Shown: positions 7,907 through 17,050, counted from the first letter of the stretch. The stretch: DNA of 64,000 bases from Candidatus Uhrbacteria bacterium (GCA_003518105.1 DOZH01000008.1:128854-192853); one strand, 5' to 3'. Numbers and translations are program-made. Notes: generated by a model from the sequence alone, not told the origin.

Positions 7907-7981
7907 GGAAGTGCCTCATATCCGAACTGTAGCGTTTATCGCTGCGTTCCCGAAAGGGATAGGATATGAGGCTTTTGTTTT
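7907..7981 (+). ncRNA. Candidate small structured RNA, three-way junction with terminator
   Basis: A closing stem of 11 bp is perfect: GCCTCATATCC (7913-7923) with GGATATGAGGC (7962-7972). Inside are two hairpins: GTAGCG/CGCTGC (7929-7934 with 7940-7945, one G-U) and TCCC-GAAA-GGGA (7948-7959, a GNRA tetraloop). The closing stem is followed by TTTTGTTTT, so it doubles as an intrinsic terminator. A strong promoter lies upstream. The flanking genes are both on the opposite strand, so it is not the end of a protein gene. No known RNA family is recognised; function is unknown. Confidence 0.65.
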
Positions 7982-8612
7982 ATAACGAAGGCCAGGTTTG
8001 TACAAAAATTTCTCTGTGAGCTATTAGCCGACGGAACTCGTCTGATCTCGACTGCCCGCTCTGAACAGAACGACAAGTAATACTGGCCGTATAATCTGCT
8101 AATTGCAATAAGTTATTACTTTGCGACCTTTGCATCTTAACTTTTCTAATAACTGATTCTCCAGTATTTCCTTTAACTTTTTGTCGCAGATAACGAGCTA
8201 ACTGTTGCTGAAAATCATCTCCACTACTTTCATCGATCACCACAATAGCCTCAGAAATTCTTCCCTTGGCATTTTCAAATACTAAACCACAGACGTACTT
8301 ATAGAATGAGCTCTTGTTCTTGAATCCTTCTCCGTATAATTTGTCCTTATTGATAACAATTCCGTAATAGAAGAATCCATAAGGCCCTACCGCCTCTAAA
8401 AATGCCTTGCGTACCCTCGCTGAATTACGCTTAAAGTGAAATTCCTGACCAGCTCTCCACCCGAGTTCACGTTTCAATAACTCTATCCTCTGATCACAAG
8501 CTGTAGCCTCGTCGCTATCCCAAAATGCCACCAAAGAAATACCAAAATATTTGCTCGACCCAGCGGCCAGCTTCAGACCAGTATCTCCAGATTCATCAAT
8601 AAAAACCAACAT
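7980..8612 (-). CDS. DUF3800 domain protein
   Basis: 210 residues starting MLVFIDESGDTG, the DUF3800 signature with two acidic residues, and ending with the second signature NNLLQLADYTASI. The domain has a predicted RNase H-like fold and is common in phage-defence and mobile regions, but its activity is not established. The ATG at 8612 is preceded by an extended -10 box (TGATATAAT) about 26 nt upstream. The stop coincides with the U-run of the opposite-strand small RNA candidate. Confidence 0.82.
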   Translation of the reverse strand: MLVFIDESGDTGLKLAAGSSKYFGISLVAFWDSDEATACDQRIELLKRELGWRAGQEFHFKRNSARVRKAFLEAVGPYGFFYYGIVINKDKLYGEGFKNKSSFYKYVCGLVFENAKGRISEAIVVIDESSGDDFQQQLARYLRQKVKGNTGESVIRKVKMQRSQSNNLLQLADYTASITCRSVQSGQSRSDEFRRLIAHREIFVQTWPSL

Positions 8613-8719
8613 GAGAGCTTATCAATAACTTTTCTATTATATCAAGACAGGGTGACGTTCGACTATAATTCCAAACAACTCCTCCCATCTGCCTTTGACT
8701 CAACCACGAAACTTAACAG

Positions 8720-9409
8720 TTATCTCAACTCAACCGGTGCCAAACCATTCAAAGCCTTATGAGGGAAATAGTTCCAAGCATTCGTTACTAGCTCTATAGC
8801 GTCACCCAAGTCAATCTTCCGACCACCATCATCAAATATAGCTAGAATATCAGTCATGTCGTCTGTCTCTTCCTCATTATAAATCATGTCTTTAATCTCC
8901 TGTAGTGTATGGCCACCTTCAACCAATTCAAGCATATCAAGTAGGTCATGCTCAATCAAAACACGCTGCTTAATAATTTGCTTTTGTGATAATTTACGAC
9001 TTGAACTCTTTACCTGCAACGGCGACTTAACTACCGGTGGTATATCAAGTTTCGCCATGACAAATTCATGCAATCCAATCAACATATCTTCACACTCCTT
9101 GGCTCGCTTAGCAGCTCTAGCTAGCACAACCTCACCGGTATATTCTTCAAGAAAAGCACAAGTCACAAAACCTTCCTTTTCTCCGCAATCCTCTGCTTGA
9201 TCTAGTAATTGCTGCACCTCTTCGTCATCCTTGAATAATACTCGATGCTTCTTAATTAGATTAAATGTTAAAGGATTGAGGTCAATTTCCACAGTTATAA
9301 AAACTCTGCTAACAGCGTCTCCCCATATTCGTGTTTCGGTAATCAACCTTACCTGAGAATATGGCTTATCGCCCCACATTTCATCTTTTTGCTGTTGTGT
9401 TAGTGTCAT
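8720..9409 (-). CDS. Unrecognised protein, island gene
   Basis: 229 residues, acidic, no clear domain and no membrane segment. The central part is charged (SSSRKLSQKQIIKQRVL) and the end reads NAWNYFPHKALNGLAPVEL, a short motif reminiscent of the C-terminal ends of some transposase- or SEC-C-type proteins but too weak for assignment. The frame continues upstream of the ATG through an in-frame TAG at 9434-9436 to another ATG at 9490, so an N-terminal extension may have been lost by a nonsense change. It probably forms an operon with the next two genes and mod. Confidence 0.6.
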   Translation of the reverse strand: MTLTQQQKDEMWGDKPYSQVRLITETRIWGDAVSRVFITVEIDLNPLTFNLIKKHRVLFKDDEEVQQLLDQAEDCGEKEGFVTCAFLEEYTGEVVLARAAKRAKECEDMLIGLHEFVMAKLDIPPVVKSPLQVKSSSRKLSQKQIIKQRVLIEHDLLDMLELVEGGHTLQEIKDMIYNEEETDDMTDILAIFDDGGRKIDLGDAIELVTNAWNYFPHKALNGLAPVELR

Positions 9410-9433
9410 ATTTAACTTAAATAAATTCTTAAT

Positions 9434-9490
9434 CTATTCCTCAGATAAAGCATCAAATCTCTTCAACTCCTCGTTAAATGCCGCCCTCAT
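9434..9490 (-). other. Small ORF in frame with the 229-residue gene, separated by one TAG
   Basis: ATG at 9490 opens an 18-codon frame (MRAAFNEELKRFDALSEE) closed by TAG at 9434-9436. The same frame then continues without another stop into the 229-residue gene. A CAG-to-TAG change would explain it, since Gln would continue the helix-like SEEQIKNLF. It may alternatively be a meaningless leader. Confidence 0.35.
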
Positions 9491-9494
9491 CTCC

Positions 9495-9884
9495 TTAATT
9501 AATAGTCATCGGTGCGTCTTGATCAACCTTAACATGCCCATTTTCTAAACACCAACTATAACACTGCAAAATCGCTCTAGCTAATCGTCGAATTCTATCA
9601 TTACCACACAGCATCTTACGTGGTAAAAAATAACTAATAAAATCAGCAAAAAATACTCCATCCAAAAACTCAGCACTAAAATACTCTGTGAATCTCTCCC
9701 CTTTAAACTCACTCCTTTCAAATGTCTCCAACTCTTCATCTTCCAAGAAATCGGTGCAGTAACCGTCACAATAATCCTCAAACAATCCCACGGCATCTTG
9801 ATGACAAGCTAAAACCGCCAGACTTGAAACTTTAGCCCGTGCTTCTAGATATTCCAGCAAAACATCATGAATTGTTTTATCCAT
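9495..9884 (-). CDS. Unrecognised small acidic protein
   Basis: 129 residues, rich in Asp, Glu, Phe and Tyr, with the pattern FFADFISYFLPRKMLCGNDRIRRLARAILQ near the end, which looks all-helical. No family is recognised. It lies 7 nt downstream of the membrane protein gene and upstream of the 229-residue gene, all in the direction of mod, so the three probably form one transcript with the type III restriction-modification genes. A role with that system is inference from position only. Confidence 0.55.
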   Translation of the reverse strand: MDKTIHDVLLEYLEARAKVSSLAVLACHQDAVGLFEDYCDGYCTDFLEDEELETFERSEFKGERFTEYFSAEFLDGVFFADFISYFLPRKMLCGNDRIRRLARAILQCYSWCLENGHVKVDQDAPMTIN

Positions 9885-9891
9885 AAATTAG

Positions 9892-10344
9892 TTAATTAAC
9901 TTCTTTAGTTTCTCGATTCCATTGCTCAATATCAATTTTCCCAGTGTGCCGCTTCTCCTCCCCCTGTATAATATAGTTAATTATTTGAGGTATCTCTCCA
10001 TTTATTGTTAAATGCAAAACCAAACCTATTCCTCCCGGCAGTAATGGATTAGCATGTTTATAGATTAAACGACCGGAATGCCCAACTATAAAATCGCCAG
10101 ATATAAGACTAACTGAACCTAAGTCTAAATTCAATAGAGGGGTGTGAAGAGCAGTTCTTCCTTCGTTAACTAGAAAAAAAGTTAGAGTAACTTGATTTAT
10201 TGTCCTGGTATCGGTTGCTTTTAATTTAAGTGATGGTTTAGGTAATTGATAATATGAGAATGCCAGCTGACCGATAAAAACCGCTACGCCGACCAACAGT
10301 GGAGCCAATAAAAATTCTGCAATCCACTCCATAGCACCAAACAT
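9892..10344 (-). CDS. Unrecognised protein with one N-terminal membrane segment
   Basis: 150 residues. Residues about 8-32 are hydrophobic (IAEFLLAPLLVGVAVFIGQL), followed by a beta-rich cytoplasmic or surface domain without recognised motifs. The start lies 7 nt downstream of the mod stop, so it is likely co-transcribed with res-mod. Membrane anchoring next to a restriction system is unusual; function is unknown. Confidence 0.6.
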   Translation of the reverse strand: MFGAMEWIAEFLLAPLLVGVAVFIGQLAFSYYQLPKPSLKLKATDTRTINQVTLTFFLVNEGRTALHTPLLNLDLGSVSLISGDFIVGHSGRLIYKHANPLLPGGIGLVLHLTINGEIPQIINYIIQGEEKRHTGKIDIEQWNRETKEVN

Positions 10345-10350
10345 AAAATC

Positions 10351-12216
10351 TTAAACCAACCCCATCATCTCCCCAAACGCCTGGGACAGCTTCCACTTCT
10401 TCGTGGTATCGACAGCGCGGTGTAAGCCAATAAAACGGGTATCCTTGAATTTAGTTAGCTCCTCTACCGTATCCTCATGCAAATCAGCATCCAAGCAGAC
10501 AATTGCCGTCCTATCGCCATCAGTCACCCTCCACACCACGTTACGAGTGAACTCCGGCAACTGCTCCTTCTGCATGGTCAGCATAAAGCCCTGCTTCACC
10601 AAAGTCTCATACAACAAATCCGTCTCTTTACCCTCCGGTGTAAACATCAACTGCTGCTTAGCTCGCGCCAAATGTTCTTCAAACGCCTGTACGTTCTCTT
10701 CGTCCGTCTTCTCAGGATCCGACTCAAAATTATTCTCTGGGAAGACGCTAGTCGTCAACTTGAATACCTTAAACCCAATATCAACCTCTGGCTTCTCAGC
10801 CTTAATCCTCTCCCCGGCCCTTTTAGCCCGTTCAATCGTAATACTGGAAATCTTTTTATACCCCGCTTTATACGCCTCACTATCCTCAGCGATCGCCTCA
10901 GGGATCTGCACCAAAATAAACTGCCTATTCCCACCATCTTCTTTATTCAATTCCATCACCGCCTGTGCTGTCGTACCCGAACCTCCGAAGAAATCTACAA
11001 CAAGATCTGATACATCAACGTTAGCGAGAGTTAATAATCTTGTAATTAACCTTACTGGTTTCGGGCCATCAAAATTAACGCTATCATTAAATAGTTGCTT
11101 CACCTCTTTCGCTCCCTCCTGGCTATGGCCGACATCTTTATAAAATAATATTGAGGTTGGCGTCATTCCTTCTCTAACCTCCGACAAAAATCTTTTTATG
11201 GAAGGTACACTATTTCCGTCCTTGCCGAACCAAATTCGATTGTCTTCGAGTCTCTCAAAAAATGCATTTTTTGAGAGACTCCAGCAGCGCGCTGCTGGAG
11301 GCTCTACAACTCTTCCCGAGGGAGTAGTTATAGGATAGTCATTGTTAGCGCTATAAGTTTTTACCGACATGTCACTAGCCTTCCATGCGCCACGAGGATC
11401 ATTATCTAGATTCTGATAACGATCATTGGCTTCTTGAGAACGCTCTAATTTTCCTACCGTAAAGTCGGGAATACTTTTTGCGTACATCAATACATAATCG
11501 TGGCTGTTAGAAATGTACTTGGCATCATTTTTCGGAGCATAAGCCCTCTCCCAAATCAATTGACTAACAAAATTTTCCATTCCAAACACCTCATCCATCA
11601 ACTTCCTCAAATTATGCACTTCATTATCATCAATGCTGACAAAAATCACCCCGTCGTTTTTGAGTATCATCTGCGCCAAGAGTAAACGTGGCATCATCAT
11701 GTTGAGCCAGTTGGTGTGATAGCGTCCGGCGCTTTCCGAGTTAGTGTCCACCTTTACGCCATCGCGGAACACGCCATTCTTCTCCCAATAAGCCTGCTTG
11801 CCTTCGGAGTAGTCGTCGGAGTAAACAAAATCATGGCCAGTGTTATAAGGAGGATCGATATAAATACACTTCACCTTATTGTAATAGGCTTTGGATAGCA
11901 ATTTAAGCACTTCCAAGTTCTCCCCCTCGATGATAACGTTCTTGGTCTCGTCGAAGTTCACACTACGCTCAAAGTCTGGCGCTAGACGGGCCTTACTACT
12001 CGTAAAGGCGTTCTTCTTAGCCTGCATCTTCCCTGGCCATTTGAACTCAAACTTTTCGCCTAACGACAAATCGTAGTTATGCGCCAAGGCATGGATCTCA
12101 TCAATGCTGATTAGTCCCTCATCCGTAAACAAATCTGGATACAGCTTTTTAATTACTGCCAATCTTTCTTCACGCCAATCAGGTGAGGTAATATTTTTAG
12201 TGATTTCGTTATTCAT
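10351..12216 (-). CDS. mod: Type III restriction-modification system, Mod methyltransferase subunit
   Basis: 621 residues. Catalytic motif IV DPPY occurs in CIYIDPPYNTGHDF and motif I in VVDFFGGSGTTAQAVMEL; this order (IV before I) is the beta class of N6-adenine or N4-cytosine methyltransferases used by EcoP15I-type Mod. The middle third between the motifs should be the target recognition domain. res lies 9 nt upstream, so the order is res-mod, reverse of the common mod-res. Two overlapping perfect DNA palindromes lie inside the gene at 11248-11300 over the motif PPAARCWSLSK without breaking the frame. Confidence 0.95.
   Translation of the reverse strand: MNNEITKNITSPDWREERLAVIKKLYPDLFTDEGLISIDEIHALAHNYDLSLGEKFEFKWPGKMQAKKNAFTSSKARLAPDFERSVNFDETKNVIIEGENLEVLKLLSKAYYNKVKCIYIDPPYNTGHDFVYSDDYSEGKQAYWEKNGVFRDGVKVDTNSESAGRYHTNWLNMMMPRLLLAQMILKNDGVIFVSIDDNEVHNLRKLMDEVFGMENFVSQLIWERAYAPKNDAKYISNSHDYVLMYAKSIPDFTVGKLERSQEANDRYQNLDNDPRGAWKASDMSVKTYSANNDYPITTPSGRVVEPPAARCWSLSKNAFFERLEDNRIWFGKDGNSVPSIKRFLSEVREGMTPTSILFYKDVGHSQEGAKEVKQLFNDSVNFDGPKPVRLITRLLTLANVDVSDLVVDFFGGSGTTAQAVMELNKEDGGNRQFILVQIPEAIAEDSEAYKAGYKKISSITIERAKRAGERIKAEKPEVDIGFKVFKLTTSVFPENNFESDPEKTDEENVQAFEEHLARAKQQLMFTPEGKETDLLYETLVKQGFMLTMQKEQLPEFTRNVVWRVTDGDRTAIVCLDADLHEDTVEELTKFKDTRFIGLHRAVDTTKKWKLSQAFGEMMGLV
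11248..11300. repeat. Two overlapping perfect palindromes inside mod
   Basis: The first, 11248-11281, is a perfect 34-nt palindrome centred on TGCA flanked by six A and six T, with outer arms GAGTCTCTC and GAGAGACTC. The second, 11279-11300, is a perfect 22-nt palindrome containing CAGCAGCGCGCTGCTG. They share three bases and lie wholly within codons of the conserved segment before NRIWFGKDG. Confidence 0.95.
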
Positions 12217-12225
12217 ATAGGCCTA

Positions 12226-14916
12226 TTAATCCGCCAAAATATTACTAGCTTTCATTTCTTCGACTCTCGAGACATCAACCAACGGCGGGAAAGTTTCAGT
12301 CACGTAGTAATCTTCTAAACCTATCGCCTTAAAGTGAGCAATCGCACAAGCAATCTTTGCTCGCTCATCTTCGTCAAGACGAGGCTGACCCGCGTCAAAG
12401 CCCTTAGTCTCAACCACAAAGCTGTATTTAGTCGAAACTTCGTCATCTAGCGTTTTCTTCTCAATTACCAATGCCCAGTCTGGATTATAGTCACCTGCTG
12501 GCGTTTTAATTTTATACCACTCTGGCAATTTGATAAAACACCGCACTCTATTCTCATTATCTATCTCCTGACCAAACCTCTCTTCAATTCTGCTATCAAA
12601 CACCACATGATCATAAACTCCGTGCTGGACCGGCAGAACGTCTTGTCTCGTCTCAAACATTTCTTTGAATTCGGACTTATCCCAAGACTCATTCAGCGCC
12701 TCATAACTCACACAACGCACCATAGTTTGCTTAACAATCTTCTTAGCCGCAAGAGTCGCTTTCGCCAAAAAAGCTACTGGATTCTTGGCCACTTTCTTCT
12801 TATCTTTCATGCCGGCCAAAATCTGCTGCACTGCACTTTCAGACAAGGTCGACTCATCAGCAAGTTCTGAGACTAGATTAATCTTGCTAGCTGACATCCC
12901 ACCAACTTCTATTGCGCTCTCACCAATATATTCACTGGCAATCGAAGTTTCTCCAGCTTTACCTACAGTAAAATTAATTCTACCTAACTTAGTCTGTAAC
13001 ATTGGCTTAGGTACAGACATCTTATCCAGTTCACGGATACACTCGCTAATCAAAAGATTTTCATCAAAATGAACAGTAAACTTAGTCTTACGCGAAATCA
13101 CCTCCCATAAACGATCAAAATCACTGCTCTCAAAAACCGCTTCATTACGCTTAACCGTGGTCGCTACCTTGCGAGCGTCCACAATTTTCAAGTCTTTAGC
13201 CACATCTCCATATTCAACTGCCAATTCGGCTTGATATTGTGCCACAAAGCCCTCATAACTTTGATTAGGAATAACCGTCAACACGTTGACCGGCAAACCT
13301 TCTTCTAGTTTTTCCGGGTCCCTTACTCGATTACCAGTCTGGTCGACACAAATACGCAAACCACGTCCAATCTCTTGGCGTTTCTGAATGGCACTTTGCG
13401 TCTCATTCAAAGTACAAATGTTAAAAATATTTGGGTTGTCCCAACCTACACCCAATGCCGAGTGCGAAAAAATAAACTCTAAAGGCTCAGCAAAACTAAG
13501 CAATCGCTCCTTATCACGCATGATCAAATCGAACACTTCGGCATTCTTACTCATAGCTGACTCACTATCCGTCCACTCACCCTTACCAGTCTTGGCGAAA
13601 TAACCATTGTGAACTGTAGTTGTATTCATTGGGTACACTCCGTATTTCTTTTTATACTCATCACTATAAGCCTCAACAAATAAACGCCTAATCAAACCAT
13701 TCTCATCCTGGTAATTAGCGACCCGATCAATAAAGAACAATGATAGAACTTTGATTCCTTGCTCTTGCAATTTTTCCTTCTTTTTAAAGTGCTGAACTAC
13801 CGTCAAGCGAATCTGTTCTCTAAACACTGCCTCTTTATCCTCCCCGCGGCTGGCGCCCATCTTGAGTTCTTCACCATTGGTAAAACGAACTCGAGCTATT
13901 TCGTCATTCATGTCTTTCCAAATTCTCTCCACTACCCAACCATCATAAACCAAATTATTGGTCTTTACCGCCAAATCCGTATCCTTACCTACTTTAATAT
14001 TTTTCAACTTAAACTCTCCTCCCGCTAATCTCACCATTACCTCGAGCGTAGCAGCTGGTTGCTTGCCAGCTACAAAATCAACACTCTTGATCGCAATATT
14101 CGCCGAGCTCTCCGTATTCTGCTCATGTACGGATAATACCTCAACCTGCTTAACCAATTTCTTACTATACGCATCAAACGGCGTCAGTTGATAAATCAAA
14201 TTCTTAAGCACTTTATGCGTTGCCGAATAGCGTAACTTCAATATCGGCTTCAAGCCGTTCGCAATCTGCTCAGTCGCCTTGTCAGTGTCCATGCCCTTCT
14301 GGGGTTCATCGAGAATAATCACAGGCTGCACCTGTCCGATCAAATCGATTAGCCGTTCACCACCGTTGCTGTCTCGCAACTGATTGATAATCTTGTTCTC
14401 TCCCACAAAAGCCTGGGTATTCATGACCATGATCTGCAAATCACCCGACTGGGCATAACCGCGAACCATCGCCGGCTTCTTACTGTCATAAGCGAAAGCC
14501 CGGTAATTTACCCCATACAACGCTTTAAAATGCTCGCTAGCGCTCCGTAAGGTGGATAACACACCTTCCTTAATAGCAATAGACGGCACGAGGATAATAA
14601 ACTTGGACAAACCGTAAACTTTGTTCAGCTCAAAAATGGTTCGCAAATAAACATAAGTCTTACCAGTACCAGTCTCCATCTCGATTGAAAAATCCATGTC
14701 AGTCATGGCCTTAACCTCAATAATCCCGTTATTCTCAGCAATCCTATCCCTATTAGCCCAAATCTCCTCATCACTAAGCCCAACCTTGTTGGCACAAACG
14801 CCTTCGAACAATCTCTCCTCAGGCCTAATATACGGCGCACCAGCAAATAGCCCCGTCACCGCCGCAATGGCATCGAGTTGGTACTGGAGGTTGGGTTCAA
14901 AGTGGAGTTTCAGCAT
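12226..14916 (-). CDS. res: Type III restriction-modification system, Res helicase-nuclease subunit
   Basis: 896 residues. Superfamily 2 helicase motifs are visible: Walker A METGTGKTYVYLRTI, motif II LDEPQKG, motif VI QKRQEIGRGLRI. The C-terminal PD-(D/E)xK nuclease reads PDWALVIEKK then FVVETKG. Together with Mod it should translocate along DNA and cut near unmethylated sites. The protein looks intact and of normal length. The HNH-like gene lies upstream on the same strand, 63 bp away. Confidence 0.95.
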   Translation of the reverse strand: MLKLHFEPNLQYQLDAIAAVTGLFAGAPYIRPEERLFEGVCANKVGLSDEEIWANRDRIAENNGIIEVKAMTDMDFSIEMETGTGKTYVYLRTIFELNKVYGLSKFIILVPSIAIKEGVLSTLRSASEHFKALYGVNYRAFAYDSKKPAMVRGYAQSGDLQIMVMNTQAFVGENKIINQLRDSNGGERLIDLIGQVQPVIILDEPQKGMDTDKATEQIANGLKPILKLRYSATHKVLKNLIYQLTPFDAYSKKLVKQVEVLSVHEQNTESSANIAIKSVDFVAGKQPAATLEVMVRLAGGEFKLKNIKVGKDTDLAVKTNNLVYDGWVVERIWKDMNDEIARVRFTNGEELKMGASRGEDKEAVFREQIRLTVVQHFKKKEKLQEQGIKVLSLFFIDRVANYQDENGLIRRLFVEAYSDEYKKKYGVYPMNTTTVHNGYFAKTGKGEWTDSESAMSKNAEVFDLIMRDKERLLSFAEPLEFIFSHSALGVGWDNPNIFNICTLNETQSAIQKRQEIGRGLRICVDQTGNRVRDPEKLEEGLPVNVLTVIPNQSYEGFVAQYQAELAVEYGDVAKDLKIVDARKVATTVKRNEAVFESSDFDRLWEVISRKTKFTVHFDENLLISECIRELDKMSVPKPMLQTKLGRINFTVGKAGETSIASEYIGESAIEVGGMSASKINLVSELADESTLSESAVQQILAGMKDKKKVAKNPVAFLAKATLAAKKIVKQTMVRCVSYEALNESWDKSEFKEMFETRQDVLPVQHGVYDHVVFDSRIEERFGQEIDNENRVRCFIKLPEWYKIKTPAGDYNPDWALVIEKKTLDDEVSTKYSFVVETKGFDAGQPRLDEDERAKIACAIAHFKAIGLEDYYVTETFPPLVDVSRVEEMKASNILAD

Positions 14917-14979
14917 AGGTAGGAGGTTACTGCGAGGTATTCTAGCACATATTCAAGCAACTAGGCTGTGTAAGATTAA

Positions 14980-15729
14980 TTAGATGAATATTTTTTTATT
15001 AAACAAATGATTCAGTATTTTTACCCCCTGGTCATATGGAATATGCGGGATCATTATTCTCCCCTCCTTAGTTATAACAGTCTCACCAAATACTTCATCT
15101 GTGTTTTTGTTAGTAATATTATATATAAATACCCACCCACCAATCACTAATACATAGCCAATATTTTGATACTTCACCCCCGCTGACGGGACTCTGATTT
15201 CTCTCGGCTCACCAACAATCTCGCTCGGTAGATTTTGGTTATGGTAGCGGGAGAGCATGCATGGAAAGCTACCCAATTCACCGGCATTACCAGAATTGAG
15301 CATCTCTCTAATCGCCTCTTCATATTTGCCAAGCTTCACTTTAGCGAAAAAAGGTAAATTTGAAATACTTGCTCTCCATAATAATGAGAGACAAAAGAGC
15401 TTAAATTTTGTATAATCTAACCCGTTGATCACCGTATATTCTAACCCATCCTCCTTCCGAAAATAATTAACTTGAACCGGAGGAATTACTTCGTCGCAAA
15501 AGACAGTTTTCGCATAAGTTTCATATTGGTTAATGACTTCATTATCGCATTTTGCACAAAGTATATCGGCCTCATGTAAACCACTTTGAACGAATTTTGA
15601 CCTATAGTTCTGTAATGATAAATTAACAAGTCGATGCTTGTCATCGTACATTTGTGTATATAAAAAATCTGACCAAATGTGAGACTTTTTTAAGAGCACG
15701 GTCTCTTTTAAACATAATCGACATTGCAT
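14980..15729 (-). CDS. Zinc-cluster HNH-like protein
   Basis: 249 residues beginning MQCRLCLKETVLLKKSHIWSDFLY and later ILCAKCDNEVINQYE. The CxxC, SHI and CxxC pattern is that of a group of small HNH-like nucleases found in defence regions. The remaining 170 residues have no recognised motif. Position next to Res suggests membership of the restriction island; nuclease activity is inference. Confidence 0.55.
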   Translation of the reverse strand: MQCRLCLKETVLLKKSHIWSDFLYTQMYDDKHRLVNLSLQNYRSKFVQSGLHEADILCAKCDNEVINQYETYAKTVFCDEVIPPVQVNYFRKEDGLEYTVINGLDYTKFKLFCLSLLWRASISNLPFFAKVKLGKYEEAIREMLNSGNAGELGSFPCMLSRYHNQNLPSEIVGEPREIRVPSAGVKYQNIGYVLVIGGWVFIYNITNKNTDEVFGETVITKEGRIMIPHIPYDQGVKILNHLFNKKIFI

Positions 15730-15744
15730 AATGCGACGCCTTAT

Positions 15745-16689
15745 TTAAAGACTTTGCTCGACCTCTTTAACATGCCTGGCAAAAACTCGTTTAAACGATG
15801 AAATATTCTTCAATAACCAATTGAAATAATCGATACGTCTATCCAAATCCTCCATAGAAAACTCATGGGAGATGATAACCCTGGCAGCCTTAGCATGCTC
15901 GAGTCTTTGCCAATCTAGCTCCATGCCGATTTCCTTTTCTATCGCTGTTTTACGCTCTAACAAACCATCAAATAGTGGCTTATTATTAGAAATAAAAAGC
16001 TCGCAACTCATGATCTTTTTCTGCGAGCGAATAACCATCGTCACATGGGCCTTACTACTACCAATAGATACGTCCATATACGCCTGCGCGCGAGGTGACT
16101 GGAAGCGTATATCCTTATAATGCTCAACACCATACTCATGCAAAGCCGTCCAAAACTCAAGTTGACGAAGATTACCTTCGCTTGGTTCACCTCTCCCAGA
16201 AGCATTCTTAATTGTCTTTGCCCATTCATTTGGACGACAAATAACATCAAATTTTGGTGCTGGCTTAGAGTCACCAATTTGCCAAAGCTCGAGCTTTACA
16301 GCAAAAAAGTTCACTTCATCAGTAGTATGTTCATTAAGCCAGTCAATTGCTTGACGATGTTCCTCTCTAACCTCCTTAAAGATCCAAATTATATATCCTG
16401 CCCCATGTCCTGAGGCATACGTAATAAGCTTGCCAAGATGATCGTGGTCGGTGGTTTCAAGTTGATTTTCAATAATAGCCTTGATGCCTGTTCCCTCTTC
16501 TTCTACAAGAATATCAACGTTAAAGTCACCTACGTTAGCCTCTGTTTGAATCAATAAAAGATCTAGTCCTAGCTCTTCTCCTAAAGCAGCTAGGTTGTCG
16601 GTCTCGGCTAGCCATCTTGTGAACTCTGGTTCAAATGGCCATACCCTCCGTAAATCAGTTTTAATAATATTTCCAAGATCAATTGTCAT
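15745..16689 (-). CDS. DUF4268 protein with PD-(D/E)xK-like N-terminal domain
   Basis: 314 residues from ATG 16689. The N-terminal part shows a nuclease-like arrangement, FNVDILVEEEG followed by AIIENQLETTDHDHLGKLITY, comparable to PD-(D/E)xK folds where an acidic residue precedes ExQ. The C-terminal part matches DUF4268 (YMDVSIGSSKAHVTMVI, ELDWQRLEHAKAARV). Such proteins often accompany restriction systems, but their activity is not proven. The MazG-like gene lies 10 nt upstream. Confidence 0.7.
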   Translation of the reverse strand: MTIDLGNIIKTDLRRVWPFEPEFTRWLAETDNLAALGEELGLDLLLIQTEANVGDFNVDILVEEEGTGIKAIIENQLETTDHDHLGKLITYASGHGAGYIIWIFKEVREEHRQAIDWLNEHTTDEVNFFAVKLELWQIGDSKPAPKFDVICRPNEWAKTIKNASGRGEPSEGNLRQLEFWTALHEYGVEHYKDIRFQSPRAQAYMDVSIGSSKAHVTMVIRSQKKIMSCELFISNNKPLFDGLLERKTAIEKEIGMELDWQRLEHAKAARVIISHEFSMEDLDRRIDYFNWLLKNISSFKRVFARHVKEVEQSL

Positions 16690-16699
16690 ATATAGAAAT

Positions 16700-17050
16700 T
16701 TATAATTCAGTATATTTAACCGCACTCCCCTTACTCTTCTCCACCGGATACTTCTCCCCATTCTTCACCAGCTTACGCTCAAACGCCTGGCCGATGTCGA
16801 TGCCGAGGTCGTGGGACATTAAGAGGACCCAGTACAGAACGTCGGCGAGTTCGTCGGCTACGTCTGACTGGTGGGTAATGAGATACTCGGTTAGAGCCTC
16901 GCCATTACGCCATTGGAAGTGTTCCAGTACCTCTGTCGCCTCCAGCTGGAGCGAGATGGCGCAATCCTTGGGATTATGGAACTGCGCCCAGTTGCGAGCG
17001 TCACGGAACTTCACTACTTGGTCAGTCAGGTTGGCGATGGAGTCGGACAT
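16700..17050 (-). CDS. MazG-like nucleotide pyrophosphohydrolase
   Basis: 116 residues with the MazG superfamily metal site: EATEVLEHFQW (ExxE) and ADELADVLYWVLL (ExxD). It resembles the small dCTP pyrophosphatase/RS21-C6 type that hydrolyses non-canonical or excess dNTPs to the monophosphate and PPi. A house-cleaning role is expected; in the island context it might also limit nucleotides for phage, which is speculative. It is probably co-transcribed with the DUF4268 gene downstream. Confidence 0.85.
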   Translation of the reverse strand: MSDSIANLTDQVVKFRDARNWAQFHNPKDCAISLQLEATEVLEHFQWRNGEALTEYLITHQSDVADELADVLYWVLLMSHDLGIDIGQAFERKLVKNGEKYPVEKSKGSAVKYTEL

